Translations under genes and position numbers: made by a program
The notes under the pieces: generated by a model
The model's input: only the letters and a program-made list of their open reading frames with translations
Database searches by the model: none
What the model was told of the DNA's origin: nothing
Assembly (NCBI RefSeq): GCF_030145815.1
Contig: NZ_JAIXHL010000013.1
Span: 62,001 to 126,000, forward strand
DNA from: Sphingomonas sp.
GTDB lineage: Bacteria > Pseudomonadota > Alphaproteobacteria > Sphingomonadales > Sphingomonadaceae
Direction: 5' to 3'
Length of the DNA stretch: 64,000 bases
In this document: one piece after another, positions 18,752 through 27,479 of the stretch
Position numbering within the stretch: position 1 is the first letter of the stretch
Layout of the letters: each line of letters begins with the position of its first letter

Positions 18752-19125
18752 GAGTGATTGCGGCACTGTCCGCCCTTGCCCTGTTGTCCGCCTGTGGCGG
18801 CGGGGGCGTCGTACCCCCGCCCGGCCGCGCCGCGCCGGTGCCGGTGCCGCAGCCGGGCATGGCCGCGCTGACCAGCGTGATCGGGGCGAGCGCCAATGCC
18901 CTGACCGCGCAGTTCGGCCGCCCGCTGCTCGATGTGACCGAAGGCAGCGCGCGCAAGCTGCAGTTCGGCAACGGCACCTGCGTGCTCGACGCCTATCTCT
19001 ACCCGCCCAAGTCCGGGCGCGGCGATCCGGTGGTGACCTTTGCCGAGACGCGCCAGCGTGACGGGTCGCCGATCGATCAGGCCAGCTGTGCGGCGGCAAT
19101 CCGGGCGAGCCGGGCGGGGCGGTAG
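18748..19125 (+). CDS. Small lipoprotein
   Basis: 125 residues starting at a GTG that overlaps the EI24 stop (GTGA). The N-terminus has a signal helix and lipobox LLSAC near residue 16, followed by Gly and Pro-rich linker. The mature part contains Cys residues that could pair (NGTCVLDAY and QASCAAAI). No known enzyme motifs. Likely anchored in a membrane on the periplasmic side. Confidence 0.75.
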   Translation: MRVIAALSALALLSACGGGGVVPPPGRAAPVPVPQPGMAALTSVIGASANALTAQFGRPLLDVTEGSARKLQFGNGTCVLDAYLYPPKSGRGDPVVTFAETRQRDGSPIDQASCAAAIRASRAGR

Positions 19126-19180
19126 GGCGCGGCTCAGGAAGAAGAAGACCCTCCCCAACCCCTACCGCAAGCAAGAGGGG

Positions 19181-19519
19181 CTAGTAGGCGCGCACGCCCA
19201 GCAACACCCGGCGCATGTCGCCGTGGGTGCTGATTGTGAGCCACAGCAGATAGGGCAGCAGGAACCCCGCCCCGCCGAAAAAGGCGACCAGCGCCAGTGC
19301 GAGGCCGCCAGCCGAAAAGCCGTTACGCCATGCGGTCCACAGCGCCGAGAGGACCAGGAAGCACAGGAAATCCAGGTTGAACTGCCCCGGCCAGGCGAGC
19401 TTGGCCATATCGCCGAAGAAGATCGGCAGCAGGTCGAGCCCGTGCCGCGCGATCACCACGCCGGTATAGCCCGCCAGCACCAGCCACAAAGCAATCAGCA
19501 ACAGTTGAAACGCGCGCAT
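19181..19519 (-). CDS. Hypothetical three-helix membrane protein
   Basis: 112 residues with three hydrophobic helices (about 4-24, 50-65, 70-95). The loop carries GQFNLDF and WTAWRNG motifs. ATG 19519 lies 11 bp after the queG stop with a GGGAGG-type site, so it is probably co-transcribed with queG. No function assigned. Confidence 0.65.
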   Translation of the reverse strand: MRAFQLLLIALWLVLAGYTGVVIARHGLDLLPIFFGDMAKLAWPGQFNLDFLCFLVLSALWTAWRNGFSAGGLALALVAFFGGAGFLLPYLLWLTISTHGDMRRVLLGVRAY

Positions 19520-19530
19520 CGTCACCTCCC

Positions 19531-20577
19531 CTATCCACCGAGCTTCGCCAGCGCCCAGTCTGCCGCCTCGCTTACCACCGGATCGGGGTCGGTCACCAGC
19601 GCCGCGACTGCGGGGCGTAGCGCCGGATCGCCGCTGTTCCCGGCGGCGATCAGGCAGTTGCGGACCATGCGGTCGCGGCCGATGCGCTTGATCGGGGAGC
19701 CTGAGAACACCTGCCTGAACCCGGCATCGTCGAGCGCGAGGAGGTCGGCCAGCTCCGGCGCGGTCAGCTCGGCGCGCGGGGCGAAGGCGATGTTGCGCGC
19801 GGCGGCCTGTGCGAACTTGTTCCACGGGCAGACCGCGAGGCAATCGTCACAGCCATAGATACGGTTGCCGATGCCTTCCCGGAACTCCTCCGGAATCGGC
19901 CCTTTATGCTCGATCGTCAGGTACGAAATGCAGCGCCGCGCATCGAGCGTGTAGGGCGCGGGGAAGGCGTCGGTCGGGCAGGCGCGCTGGCACGCATCGC
20001 AGGACCCGCAGCGGTCGCGGCCGGGCGCGTCGGGCGCCAGATCGAGCGTGGTGTAGATCGCGCCGAGGAACAGCCAGCTACCATGGCTGCGACTGACCAG
20101 ATTGGTATGCTTGCCCTGCCAGCCCAGGCCTGCCGCCTCGGCCAGCGGCTTCTCCATCACCGGGGCGGTGTCGACGAACACCTTGAGGTCGCACCCGGCC
20201 TCCTGCGCCAGCCAGCGGCCGAGCGCCTTCAGCGCCTTTTTGACCACGTCGTGATAGTCCGCGCCCTGCGCATAGACCGAGATGCGGCCGCGATCCCCCT
20301 CCCCCGCCAGAGCGAGCGGATCGAGCGCGGGGGCGTAGCTCATGCCGAGCGCGATGACGCTGCGCACCTCCGGCCAGAGCCCGGCGGGGCTTTCGCGATG
20401 ATGCGCGCGCTCCTCCATCCAGATCATGTCGCCATGGCGGCCCTGTTCCAGCCATTCGCGCAGGCGCTTCCCCGCCAAAGGCGCCGCATCCGCCGAAGCG
20501 TATCCGCAAGCGGCAAAGCCCAGCTCCGCCGCCTTTTCGCGAATCCGATCCTCCAGTGCCTTGCGCTCCTGCATCAC
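19531..20577 (-). CDS. queG: Epoxyqueuosine reductase
   Basis: 348 residues. Reduces epoxyqueuosine to queuosine in tRNA, using cobalamin and two [4Fe-4S] clusters. The cluster motifs are [16 protein letters not shown] and [11 protein letters not shown]; YDxD-type and HEAT-like C-terminal segments follow. The cobalamin need links it functionally to the B12 operon at 46-64 kb. The start may be either of two adjacent ATGs. The 5' end lies close to the divergent ABC ATPase gene. Confidence 0.93.
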   Translation of the reverse strand: MMQERKALEDRIREKAAELGFAACGYASADAAPLAGKRLREWLEQGRHGDMIWMEERAHHRESPAGLWPEVRSVIALGMSYAPALDPLALAGEGDRGRISVYAQGADYHDVVKKALKALGRWLAQEAGCDLKVFVDTAPVMEKPLAEAAGLGWQGKHTNLVSRSHGSWLFLGAIYTTLDLAPDAPGRDRCGSCDACQRACPTDAFPAPYTLDARRCISYLTIEHKGPIPEEFREGIGNRIYGCDDCLAVCPWNKFAQAAARNIAFAPRAELTAPELADLLALDDAGFRQVFSGSPIKRIGRDRMVRNCLIAAGNSGDPALRPAVAALVTDPDPVVSEAADWALAKLGG

Positions 20578-20615
20578 CCCCCGCTACCACGGGAATCCAA
20601 GCGAGGGGATTCCAG

Positions 20616-21542
20616 TTGCATCACGAATTGGCGGTCACCGCCCAAGGCCTCGTCAAACGCTTCGGCGACCGGCGCGTCGTCGATGGCGTCGATATCGCCG
20701 TGCCCAAGGGCATGATCTATGGCGTGCTTGGCCCCAATGGCGCGGGCAAGACCACGACGCTGCGCATGCTGCTCGGCATCATCGAACCCGATGAGGGCGA
20801 GCGCACCATGCTGGGCAGCGAGCGCCCGCGCGAGATGAGCGACCGGGTCGGTTACCTGCCCGAGGAGCGCGGCCTGTATCCGAGCATGAAGGCGACGCAC
20901 GCGATTGCGTTCATGGGCGCGCTGCGCGGGCTGGACTGGAAGACCGGGCGCAAGCGCGCGGTCGAGCTGATGGAAGCGGCGGGGCTCGGCCACGCGACCG
21001 ACCAGAAGATCCGCAAATTGTCCAAGGGCATGGCGCAGCTGGTCCAGTTGCTCGGGTCAGTGGTCCATCAGCCTGACCTGCTGGTGCTCGACGAACCCTT
21101 TTCAGGCCTCGACCCGGTCAATCAGGAGCGGCTGGAGAAATTGATCCTGGCCGAGCGCGATCGCGGCGCGACGATCCTGTTTTCGACGCATGTGATGGCG
21201 CATGCCGAGCGGCTATGCGACCGGCTGACGATCATCGCCGGCGGCAAGGTACGGTTCGAGGGTAGCATGGCCGATGCGCGCGGCACCTTGCCGCACAAGG
21301 CGCATTATGTGCCGCATCATAATGACGCGGGCATCGCCGCGCTGCTCCCCGCCGACGCGGTTTCCGATAACGAGGGCGGCTGGCGCTTCACCCTGCCGGA
21401 TGAGGGGATCGAGGCGTTGCTGGTGCGGCTGATCGACGCGGGATACGGCATTTCGGGCCTGTCGATCGAGCGCCCGTCGCTGCACGATGTGTTCGTGAAG
21501 ATCGTCGGCGCCCAGGCATTGGAAGAGGCAGCAGCGGCATGA
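20616..21542 (+). CDS. ABC transporter ATP-binding protein (NatA-like)
   Basis: 308 residues. Walker A GPNGAGKTT, signature KLSKGMAQLVQ (a variant of LSGGQ), Walker B LLVLDEPFSGLD and the switch His in STHVMAHA are all present. A C-terminal DUF4162-type region follows. It energises the permease encoded next. A TTG at 20616 with GAGGGG about 6 nt upstream was chosen as start, because the next upstream ATG (20556) lies inside queG. Confidence 0.9.
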   Translation: MHHELAVTAQGLVKRFGDRRVVDGVDIAVPKGMIYGVLGPNGAGKTTTLRMLLGIIEPDEGERTMLGSERPREMSDRVGYLPEERGLYPSMKATHAIAFMGALRGLDWKTGRKRAVELMEAAGLGHATDQKIRKLSKGMAQLVQLLGSVVHQPDLLVLDEPFSGLDPVNQERLEKLILAERDRGATILFSTHVMAHAERLCDRLTIIAGGKVRFEGSMADARGTLPHKAHYVPHHNDAGIAALLPADAVSDNEGGWRFTLPDEGIEALLVRLIDAGYGISGLSIERPSLHDVFVKIVGAQALEEAAAA

Positions 21543-22777
21543 ACGGCTTTTCCCGACTGGTGCGCCAGACGATGACGATCGCGCGCCGCGATTTCGTGGC
21601 GACGGTGTTTACCCCGACTTTCCTGCTGTTCCTGCTCGCGCCGCTGCTGATGCTGGGGTTCGGCACGATCGGCGGGCTGGGTGCGGCGACGATGGCCAAG
21701 AGCGGCGATTCGAAGTCGCGCATCGTGTTCATCGCCAGCGGCAAGCAGGCGCGCACCGTGGTCGCGATGGACAAGCAGTTGCGCCGCATGTTTTCGGTCG
21801 CGACCCAGCCCGCCGACCTGATCGTCGAAGCACCCAGCGCCAATCCGCGCGCGCAGGCCAAGGCGCTGATCGATCGCAAGGGGATCGACACCTATGCGGT
21901 GCTCTACGGCCCGCTCGAGCGGCCGCAGATCCTGCACGTCGAGAACGGCCCGCGATCGGCCGAATATCTCGCCGAGCTGGCGAGCCAGGTGCTGCGCGCC
22001 GAGCGTGCCGGGACCGACGCGCCGCTGAGCGAAGCGACCAAGACGGTGGTGTCGCGCACCACGACCTCGTCGAGCGGACAGGGTCAGGCGGCGTTCTTCA
22101 CCGTGTTCGCGCTGTTCATCGTCTCGCTGATGCTGGCTGGCCAGGTGGTCGGCACGATGGCGGAGGAACGGTCGAACAAGGTGATCGAGATCCTTGCCGC
22201 CGCAGTACCGCTGGAGAGCGTGTTCTTTGGCAAGCTGCTTGGCATGTTCGGCGTGGCGTTGCTGTTCCTGCTGTTCTGGGGGACGGTGGTGGTCAATCTG
22301 GGCGCGAACGCCGCGAGCGTGATGCCGCCGCGGCTTGCCGCCGGGCTTTCGGATATCGGCCCGGCAGTCGGGTTGCTGCCCTATGGCCTGTTGTTCCTCG
22401 CCTATTTCGTGATGGCGTACATGCTGCTCGGAGCGGTGTTCCTGGGGCTGGGCGCACAGGCGAGCACGCAACGCGAGTTGCAGATGCTGTCGCTGCCGAT
22501 CACGATCTTTCAGGTCGCGATGTTCGGCTTTGCCTCGGCGGCGGCGGCGAGCCCGGACAGCTGGGTCGCGACCGCGGCGGAACTGTTTCCGTTCAGCTCA
22601 CCCTTTGCGATGGCGGCGCGCGCGGCGAACTCGCCGGAGCTGTGGCGGCATTTCGCGGCGCTGGCATGGCAGGCGATGTGGGTGGTGATCACCGTGTCGA
22701 TCGCCGCGCGCCTGTTCCGGCGCGGGGTGCTGCAATCGGGGAGCCCGAAGATCCGGCGGAAGAAGGTGGTTGCCTGA
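21539..22777 (+). CDS. ABC transporter permease (NatB/YhaP-like)
   Basis: 412 residues. One N-terminal membrane helix (about 25-45), a large extracytoplasmic domain to about residue 180, then five helices including VVGTMAEERSNKVIEIL, typical of ABC-2 exporter permeases of the NatB family. It probably exports ions, a drug or a peptide. ATGA overlap with the ATPase gene. Confidence 0.88.
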   Translation: MNGFSRLVRQTMTIARRDFVATVFTPTFLLFLLAPLLMLGFGTIGGLGAATMAKSGDSKSRIVFIASGKQARTVVAMDKQLRRMFSVATQPADLIVEAPSANPRAQAKALIDRKGIDTYAVLYGPLERPQILHVENGPRSAEYLAELASQVLRAERAGTDAPLSEATKTVVSRTTTSSSGQGQAAFFTVFALFIVSLMLAGQVVGTMAEERSNKVIEILAAAVPLESVFFGKLLGMFGVALLFLLFWGTVVVNLGANAASVMPPRLAAGLSDIGPAVGLLPYGLLFLAYFVMAYMLLGAVFLGLGAQASTQRELQMLSLPITIFQVAMFGFASAAAASPDSWVATAAELFPFSSPFAMAARAANSPELWRHFAALAWQAMWVVITVSIAARLFRRGVLQSGSPKIRRKKVVA

Positions 22778-22787
22778 CCTCAACGCG

Positions 22788-22885
22788 GTCACCCTCACCC
22801 TTCCCACTCGCTACGCTCGCGGGCCCCTTCCCTCTCCCATTGAGAGAGGGAGGGAGGCGCGAAGCGCCGGAAGGGTGAGGGTGAC
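22788..22885. repeat. Intergenic inverted repeat
   Basis: Arms 22788-22805 and 22869-22885 are reverse complements over 17-18 bp (core CACCCTCACCCTTCC). An inner pair of CCCTCTCCC-type arms lies between them. It follows the ABC permease and precedes the P450 promoter; it could help terminate the ABC operon. Confidence 0.7.
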
Positions 22886-22930
22886 TCGTTGTAGCGCAAC
22901 CCCGCTATTGACATTCCTGTAAGTTAATTC

Positions 22931-22961
22931 ACTCTCCCGGAAAGACAGAATCCGGGAGAGT
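22931..22961 (+). promoter_or_regulatory. Perfect inverted repeat covering the P450 ribosome site
   Basis: ACTCTCCCGGA (22931-22941) and TCCGGGAGAGT (22951-22961) are perfect 11-bp arms around a 9-nt spacer. The right arm contains GGGAGAG, the ribosome-binding site 7 nt before the P450 ATG. It could be a repressor operator or an mRNA hairpin that hides the ribosome site. Confidence 0.7.
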
Positions 22962-22967
22962 ATCGCC

Positions 22968-24197
22968 ATGGCCACCCTTGCGCCCGAAACCGCGCCCGTC
23001 GTCGATCCGCTCGACGTCACGCGGGCCGAGCTCTACCGCGACGACACCTGGCACGAACCGTTCCGCCAGCTGCGCGCCGAGGCGCCGGTGTACAAGTGCG
23101 AGCAGAGCGGGTTCGGGCCCTATTGGTCGATCTCGACCTACAAGCCGATCGTCGAGGTCGAATCGCTGCCCGAGCTCTATTCGTCCGAAGCGGGCGGGAT
23201 CGTCGTCGCCGACCTGATGCCCGAGGACATTCGCATGCCGATGTTCATCGCGATGGACCGGCCGAAGCATACCGGCCAGCGCCGCACCGTTGCGCCTGCC
23301 TTTACCCCCAGCGAGATGCTGCGCATGACCGGCGACATTCGCCAGCGCACGTCCGAGATCCTGGACGGGCTGCCGATCGGCGAGACGTTCGATTGGGTCG
23401 ACCGCGTGTCGATCGAGCTGACGACGCAGATGCTGGCGCTTTTGTTCGACTTCCCGTGGGAGGAGCGGCGCAAGCTGACCTATTGGTCCGACTGGGCTGG
23501 CGATATCGAGATTGCCAAGGACCCGGTGAAGAAGGAGGAGCGCCGCGAAATCCTGTTCCAGTGCGCGGCGGAGTTCGGCGCGCTGTGGAACAGCAAGGTC
23601 GGCAAGGACCCGACGCCGGACCTGATTTCGATGATGATCCATTCCGACGCGATGAAGGAGATGGATCAGTTCGAATTCCTCGGCAACCTGATCCTGCTGA
23701 TCGTCGGCGGCAACGACACGACGCGCAATTCGATGAGCGCCTATGCCTGGGCGCTGGAGCAATTCCCGGAGCAGCGCGCGAAGCTGGAGGCCGATCCGTC
23801 GCTGATCGCCAATGCGACGCAGGAGATCATCCGCTGGCAGACGCCGCTGGCGCATATGCGCCGCACCGCGACGGCGGACGCCGAGCTGATGGGGCAGCAG
23901 ATCAAGGCGGGCGACAAACTCGTCCTATGGTATCTGTCGGCCAACCGTGACGAAAGCGTGTTCGAGCGGCCGGACGAGATCATCGTCGATCGCGCCAATG
24001 CGCGCCGCCATCTGGCGTTCGGCCATGGCATCCACCGCTGCGTCGGCGCGCGGCTGGCGGAGCTGCAGATCGGTGTGCTGATGGAGGAAATGGCGAAGCG
24101 GCGACTGCGCCCGAACGTCGTCGCGGAGCCGGAGCGCGTCGCGGCGTGCTTCGTCCATGGCTATAAGTCGATGCCGGTGGAGCTTAGCCGCTACTGA
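22968..24197 (+). CDS. Cytochrome P450, CYP153-like
   Basis: 409 residues, soluble bacterial P450. The heme-thiolate Cys is residue 358 in FGHGIHRCVG; the I-helix oxygen-binding segment is LIVGGNDTTRN; the ExxR pair is in EIIRW. LGNLILLIVGGNDTTRNSM and IHSDAMKEM resemble CYP153 alkane/fatty acid terminal hydroxylases, an inference from remembered motifs. No ferredoxin or ferredoxin reductase is adjacent, so redox partners must lie elsewhere. Confidence 0.88.
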   Translation: MATLAPETAPVVDPLDVTRAELYRDDTWHEPFRQLRAEAPVYKCEQSGFGPYWSISTYKPIVEVESLPELYSSEAGGIVVADLMPEDIRMPMFIAMDRPKHTGQRRTVAPAFTPSEMLRMTGDIRQRTSEILDGLPIGETFDWVDRVSIELTTQMLALLFDFPWEERRKLTYWSDWAGDIEIAKDPVKKEERREILFQCAAEFGALWNSKVGKDPTPDLISMMIHSDAMKEMDQFEFLGNLILLIVGGNDTTRNSMSAYAWALEQFPEQRAKLEADPSLIANATQEIIRWQTPLAHMRRTATADAELMGQQIKAGDKLVLWYLSANRDESVFERPDEIIVDRANARRHLAFGHGIHRCVGARLAELQIGVLMEEMAKRRLRPNVVAEPERVAACFVHGYKSMPVELSRY

Positions 24198-24429
24198 CGC
24201 AGGCGTCGGGGGCGGCGGGCATGGCGGCGGGGCGCTTTCGGCCCAGCGTCCAATTGCCCTGCATCCGCACCAGCGGGTTGGGGGCACACCAGATCTCGCC
24301 ATTTTCGTCGAGCGCGGTGACCCAGATCAGGTTGTGCTCCGGGCCATAGTCGATGACGGCGAAGGCATAGCCCTTGCCCTTGTCGATCACCTGGACCGGG
24401 ATTGGTGGGTCAAGCTGTTGAAATGCCAT
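24184..24429 (-). CDS. Hypothetical protein, 81 aa
   Basis: 81 residues with no signal or membrane helix; pattern VIDKGKGYAFAVIDYGPEHNLIWVTALDENGEIWCAPNP (shown only in part here as YAFAVIDYGPEHN and NGEIWCAPNP) suggests a small beta-rich cytoplasmic protein. It overlaps the P450 3' end by 14 bp in convergent orientation. No family recognised and a weak ribosome site. Confidence 0.5.
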   Translation of the reverse strand: MAFQQLDPPIPVQVIDKGKGYAFAVIDYGPEHNLIWVTALDENGEIWCAPNPLVRMQGNWTLGRKRPAAMPAAPDACVSSG

Positions 24430-24556
24430 GTGTCACCCGCATCTGCCCCCGCCGCTGCATGAAAGCCGGGGAACGGCGTTGGTTCCGGGCGCTTGAGTGG
24501 ATGGTGTGAAACCGAATCGCGGTCGGCAACGTATCTCGTTGTGAAGGAGAAGCGGG

Positions 24557-25036
24557 ATGCACGTTGATCGTCGTCAGTTCATCGGGGTCGTCGGCACGGC
24601 GATGATCGTCGGGTGTAGTTCGGACGAGAGCGAGGCGGCCGCCCAGAAGTTCGAGTTCACGCTGACCGATGCTGAATGGCGCAAGCGGCTGACACCCGCG
24701 CAATATCGCATCCTGCGGCAGGAGGGGACCGAGCGTCCCTATTCGAGCCCGCTAAACAAGGAAAAGCGCGCGGGTACGTTCGCCTGTGCCGGGTGCGGGC
24801 TGCCGCTCTATTCGTCGAAGACCAAGTTCGAGAGCGGCACCGGCTGGCCGAGCTTCTGGCAGGCGCTGCCCAATGCGGTGCGGACCAAGTCCGATTTCTC
24901 GCTGGGGATGGTGCGGACCGAGGTGATTTGTCGCCGCTGTGGCGGGCATCTGGGCCATGTGTTCGATGACGGGCCGCCGCCGACCGGCAAGCGGCATTGC
25001 ATCAACGGGCTGGCGCTGAACTTCAGGCCGGCCTGA
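24557..25036 (+). CDS. msrB: Exported methionine-R-sulfoxide reductase MsrB
   Basis: 159 residues. Reduces methionine-R-sulfoxide in proteins. Zinc-binding CAGC and CRRC pairs, the GTGWPSFW substrate motif and the catalytic Cys in RHCINGLAL are all present. The N-terminus has a twin-arginine motif (DRRQFIG, Arg5-Arg6) and a lipobox-like IVGC with Cys20, so the enzyme is probably Tat-exported and perhaps lipid-anchored in the periplasm. Ribosome site AAGGAGAAG precedes the ATG. Confidence 0.92.
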   Translation: MHVDRRQFIGVVGTAMIVGCSSDESEAAAQKFEFTLTDAEWRKRLTPAQYRILRQEGTERPYSSPLNKEKRAGTFACAGCGLPLYSSKTKFESGTGWPSFWQALPNAVRTKSDFSLGMVRTEVICRRCGGHLGHVFDDGPPPTGKRHCINGLALNFRPA

Positions 25037-25039
25037 CGC

Positions 25040-25585
25040 TCACTTCTGAAGCGAGGTTTCAATCCCGAACTGCGACAGGTCGGCCTGCGCAATCGTGACA
25101 TTGTCGAACGGGGCGGCGTTGTTGCGCGGTGCGCCCTTGGCATAGATGAAGCCATTGACCGGGTAGGTCGAGGTGCCGAGGCCATTGTTCGACGCGAACC
25201 ACACCTTCACGCGGCTCCAGTCGCCCGCTTCCGACACGTCGACTGCAATCACGTCCTTCTCGACGCCGCCGCGACGCGACCAGTTGGCGTGCGTGAGCAG
25301 GACTTCGCGGTCGCTCAGCACCTTCGACACCATCGCGACATGGCCGAGGCGCATGCGCTGGGTGGGCGCGAAGGACATGACCGCGCCTTCGACCGGGGCG
25401 TCGCCACGGGCATAGCGGCCCTCGGCCTGCGCCCACCAAGTATGGGCATTGCCATAGATTTCGACGCCGGAGATCATGCGAGCATAGGGGGCGCACTGCC
25501 AGAACTGGGCCTGGGCCGGCGTGGCGATGGTCGCCAGGCAAAGCGCGGCCATCAGCGCGAAACGCGCTTTCAGCGTCTGAAACAT
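25040..25585 (-). CDS. Secreted CHAP-domain cysteine peptidase/amidase
   Basis: 181 residues with a clear signal peptide ending AQA (about residue 27). The CHAP pattern is a Cys soon after the signal (QFWQCAPYARM), GNAHTWW, PVEGAVMSF, and the catalytic His in LGHVAMVS. Such domains cut peptidoglycan amide bonds. Convergent with msrB, with a 3-bp gap. A longer in-frame start exists but would place residues before the signal peptide. Confidence 0.8.
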   Translation of the reverse strand: MFQTLKARFALMAALCLATIATPAQAQFWQCAPYARMISGVEIYGNAHTWWAQAEGRYARGDAPVEGAVMSFAPTQRMRLGHVAMVSKVLSDREVLLTHANWSRRGGVEKDVIAVDVSEAGDWSRVKVWFASNNGLGTSTYPVNGFIYAKGAPRNNAAPFDNVTIAQADLSQFGIETSLQK

Positions 25586-26046
25586 GGTGGAAAATCCCTT
25601 CCCCGAACTCTTAGGATGGGGATTGGCAGGGCGGTCGCGGACTGACCACCCCTCCAACCTGTATATCCGATGAATCGTTTCGTCGGGGCGATGACTTGCG
25701 GAACGACCCGTGTTGCGCCGCAGCGGATGGCTAAGGACGACTACCTAGCCGCGCCGAATCCGCCATTTCAGCGACCATCGGCACCTTATCCCGCCTAAGG
25801 TGAAAGAGCCGGTCAACCACAAGGCGATCGGTCGCGATGTTACGGACCCGGAGCATTTTGTTGCGCCAAAGCCGCACTTCGCGATCGTTTCAAAAGTGAC
25901 TGACTCGGTTCGCCGCAGCCATGTTGCGTTGCGACATAGGCTGTGATCACATGCTTAACGCGCGACGACGCAGCATTATCGCGTCGTTAACCATGCGGGG
26001 AGCATGATCGCGGAGTGGGCAATTGAGTGGGGTGGGAGTGTAGGAG
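25586..26046. other. Gene-free stretch of about 460 bp
   Basis: Divergent upstream region of the CHAP gene and the 183-aa hypothetical gene. Lower GC than the flanks, with no convincing open frame or tRNA. A GCGACGACGCAGCATTATCG segment and a nearby GCGTCGTTAACC lie around 25960-25990, but I cannot assign a promoter. Confidence 0.5.
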
Positions 26047-26598
26047 ATGAGTGCACGGAGCAAGCCGGCCGAAGGGGCCATGACCCTGGCCGAGATGAAG
26101 GAATTTGCGGGGTTCGCCGCAGCGACGCAGCGCTATATCCGCCGCGCGCTCGACATCGGCCTCGACCGCGACGACGCACTGGAGCGCTGGTCGCGCGACG
26201 TGGTCGAAGCAGCCAGCATCCGTGCGCAGGCGCATATCTATGACCGCCTCCCCGAAATCCGCGCGCTGATCCCGGACGATACCGGGCTCGACGCGATGGA
26301 GCCGTTCCTCAGCCCGCTGATCACCGTCACCGCGTTCGACCTGTCGCAGGGGCGGCTGACCAGCTTTTCGGCCTATCGCTTCCTCTATGAGCGACTGGTC
26401 GGGGCCGAGGTGCGCCCGTGGCTCCCCGCCGCCTTCTGCTCGGCCGCAGCGTTGCCGCATCTTCACCCGGACCTCCGCCGCAAGCTGCTCCAGTCGATCA
26501 GCGAAGCCGCCGCGACCGCATCGGGCTGGTCCAACCGCCAGCCGGCCTTCTACCCGCAATGGGTGGAGAAGGTGGACGCCGGCGCGCTGCCGAATTGA
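26047..26598 (+). CDS. Hypothetical cytoplasmic protein, 183 aa
   Basis: Mostly helical and charged, with no signal peptide or membrane helix. Motifs such as ALDIGLDRDDALERWSRD and ISPLITV-like segments do not match a family I recognise. The start at 26047 has GGGAG 8 nt upstream; a second in-frame ATG at 26080 is possible. It is monocistronic, followed by a large palindrome. Confidence 0.65.
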   Translation: MSARSKPAEGAMTLAEMKEFAGFAAATQRYIRRALDIGLDRDDALERWSRDVVEAASIRAQAHIYDRLPEIRALIPDDTGLDAMEPFLSPLITVTAFDLSQGRLTSFSAYRFLYERLVGAEVRPWLPAAFCSAAALPHLHPDLRRKLLQSISEAAATASGWSNRQPAFYPQWVEKVDAGALPN

Positions 26599-26605
26599 AT
26601 TGAAA

Positions 26606-26742
26606 TAATCCTCCCCCGCCAGGGGGAGGTGGCGCCGAAGGCGGCGGAGGGGGAGGACGGCGACGTCCTCCCCCTTCATGCGTCAACCTTTCCTCCCCCT
26701 CCGTCAGCTACGCTGACACCTCCCCCTGGCGGGGGAGGATTA
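26606..26742. repeat. Large palindromic repeat with perfect 26-bp arms
   Basis: Arms 26606-26631 and 26717-26742 are perfect reverse complements (TAATCCTCCCCCGCCAGGGG start). Inner GGAGGGGGAGG / CCTCCCCCTCC arms nest inside. It lies between convergent genes and may act as a bidirectional terminator or mobile palindromic repeat. Confidence 0.85.
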
Positions 26743-26747
26743 AGGGG

Positions 26748-27479
26748 CTACCGACACGCTCGCCAGCCCATCGCGCCGCGCTCCGCCTGGTCGAAATGGA
26801 AATGGTCGCGGTGCGCTTCATTGTAATCGGGTGACAGCACGGTCGCGAACAGGTCGCAGCCGCCGTCGCGCACCGCGCGCAGGAATTGCGCCTTCTTCCC
26901 CTCCCCCGCCCAGTCGCCGATCAGCGTGATGCGCGTGCCATCGGCGAGGCGGAAGGCGGCGATATCGACCGCGTCGGCGGTGGCGTGCTCGCTCCAGCTC
27001 GCGCCTTCGCGATTATACATGCGGCGGCAGTTGTAGCTGCCGAAATGCTCGATCTCCGCAACGCGCTGGCCGAAGATGCGCTGGGCGGCGGGCTGGACGA
27101 CTTCCCATTCCCACACCGCCAGCCCCGCCGCGACCGGGCAGGAGACGCCAAGGTCGGCGGGGGCAAAGCCGATGCGGCGTGGCCCGCCCTTGGTGAAGCG
27201 GACGGCGTCGGTATAGCCGCAGCCCTCCCCTTCGGTGCGCGCGGGCAACGCGGTGTAGCGGATGCCGGCCTTGTCGAGTGCGGCGCGGCAGGCAGGGAAA
27301 TCGTCGGTCAGCGCGGTCAGCTTGCGCCCGGTGAACATGCCGACCGGCTGCGACAGATCGAGCTTGGTCCAGGGCAGATCCTGGGGCCGGTTGCGCAGCA
27401 TCGCATAGACGAGCAGCGCCAGCGTCAGCAGCAGCGCGGCGATGATGACCGCGCCGACGGTGGTGCGCAGCGCCTTCAT
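26748..27479 (-). CDS. Extensin-like C-terminal domain protein
   Basis: 243 residues. An N-terminal membrane anchor (about 8-28) is followed by an extensin-like domain: CRRMYNRE, SEHATADAVDIAAF, and HRDHFHFDQ near the end. The H/D pattern resembles metal-dependent peptidoglycan peptidases of the D-Ala-D-Ala/LAS type, so a cell-wall role in the periplasm is likely (inference). It overlaps the NUDIX gene stop by ATGA. Confidence 0.8.
   Translation of the reverse strand: MKALRTTVGAVIIAALLLTLALLVYAMLRNRPQDLPWTKLDLSQPVGMFTGRKLTALTDDFPACRAALDKAGIRYTALPARTEGEGCGYTDAVRFTKGGPRRIGFAPADLGVSCPVAAGLAVWEWEVVQPAAQRIFGQRVAEIEHFGSYNCRRMYNREGASWSEHATADAVDIAAFRLADGTRITLIGDWAGEGKKAQFLRAVRDGGCDLFATVLSPDYNEAHRDHFHFDQAERGAMGWRACR

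Noticed and set aside
22908..22913. TTGACA as the P450 promoter -35
   Set aside because: No acceptable -10 at 16-18 bp; spacing puts the inverted repeat there instead, so a promoter cannot be called with confidence.
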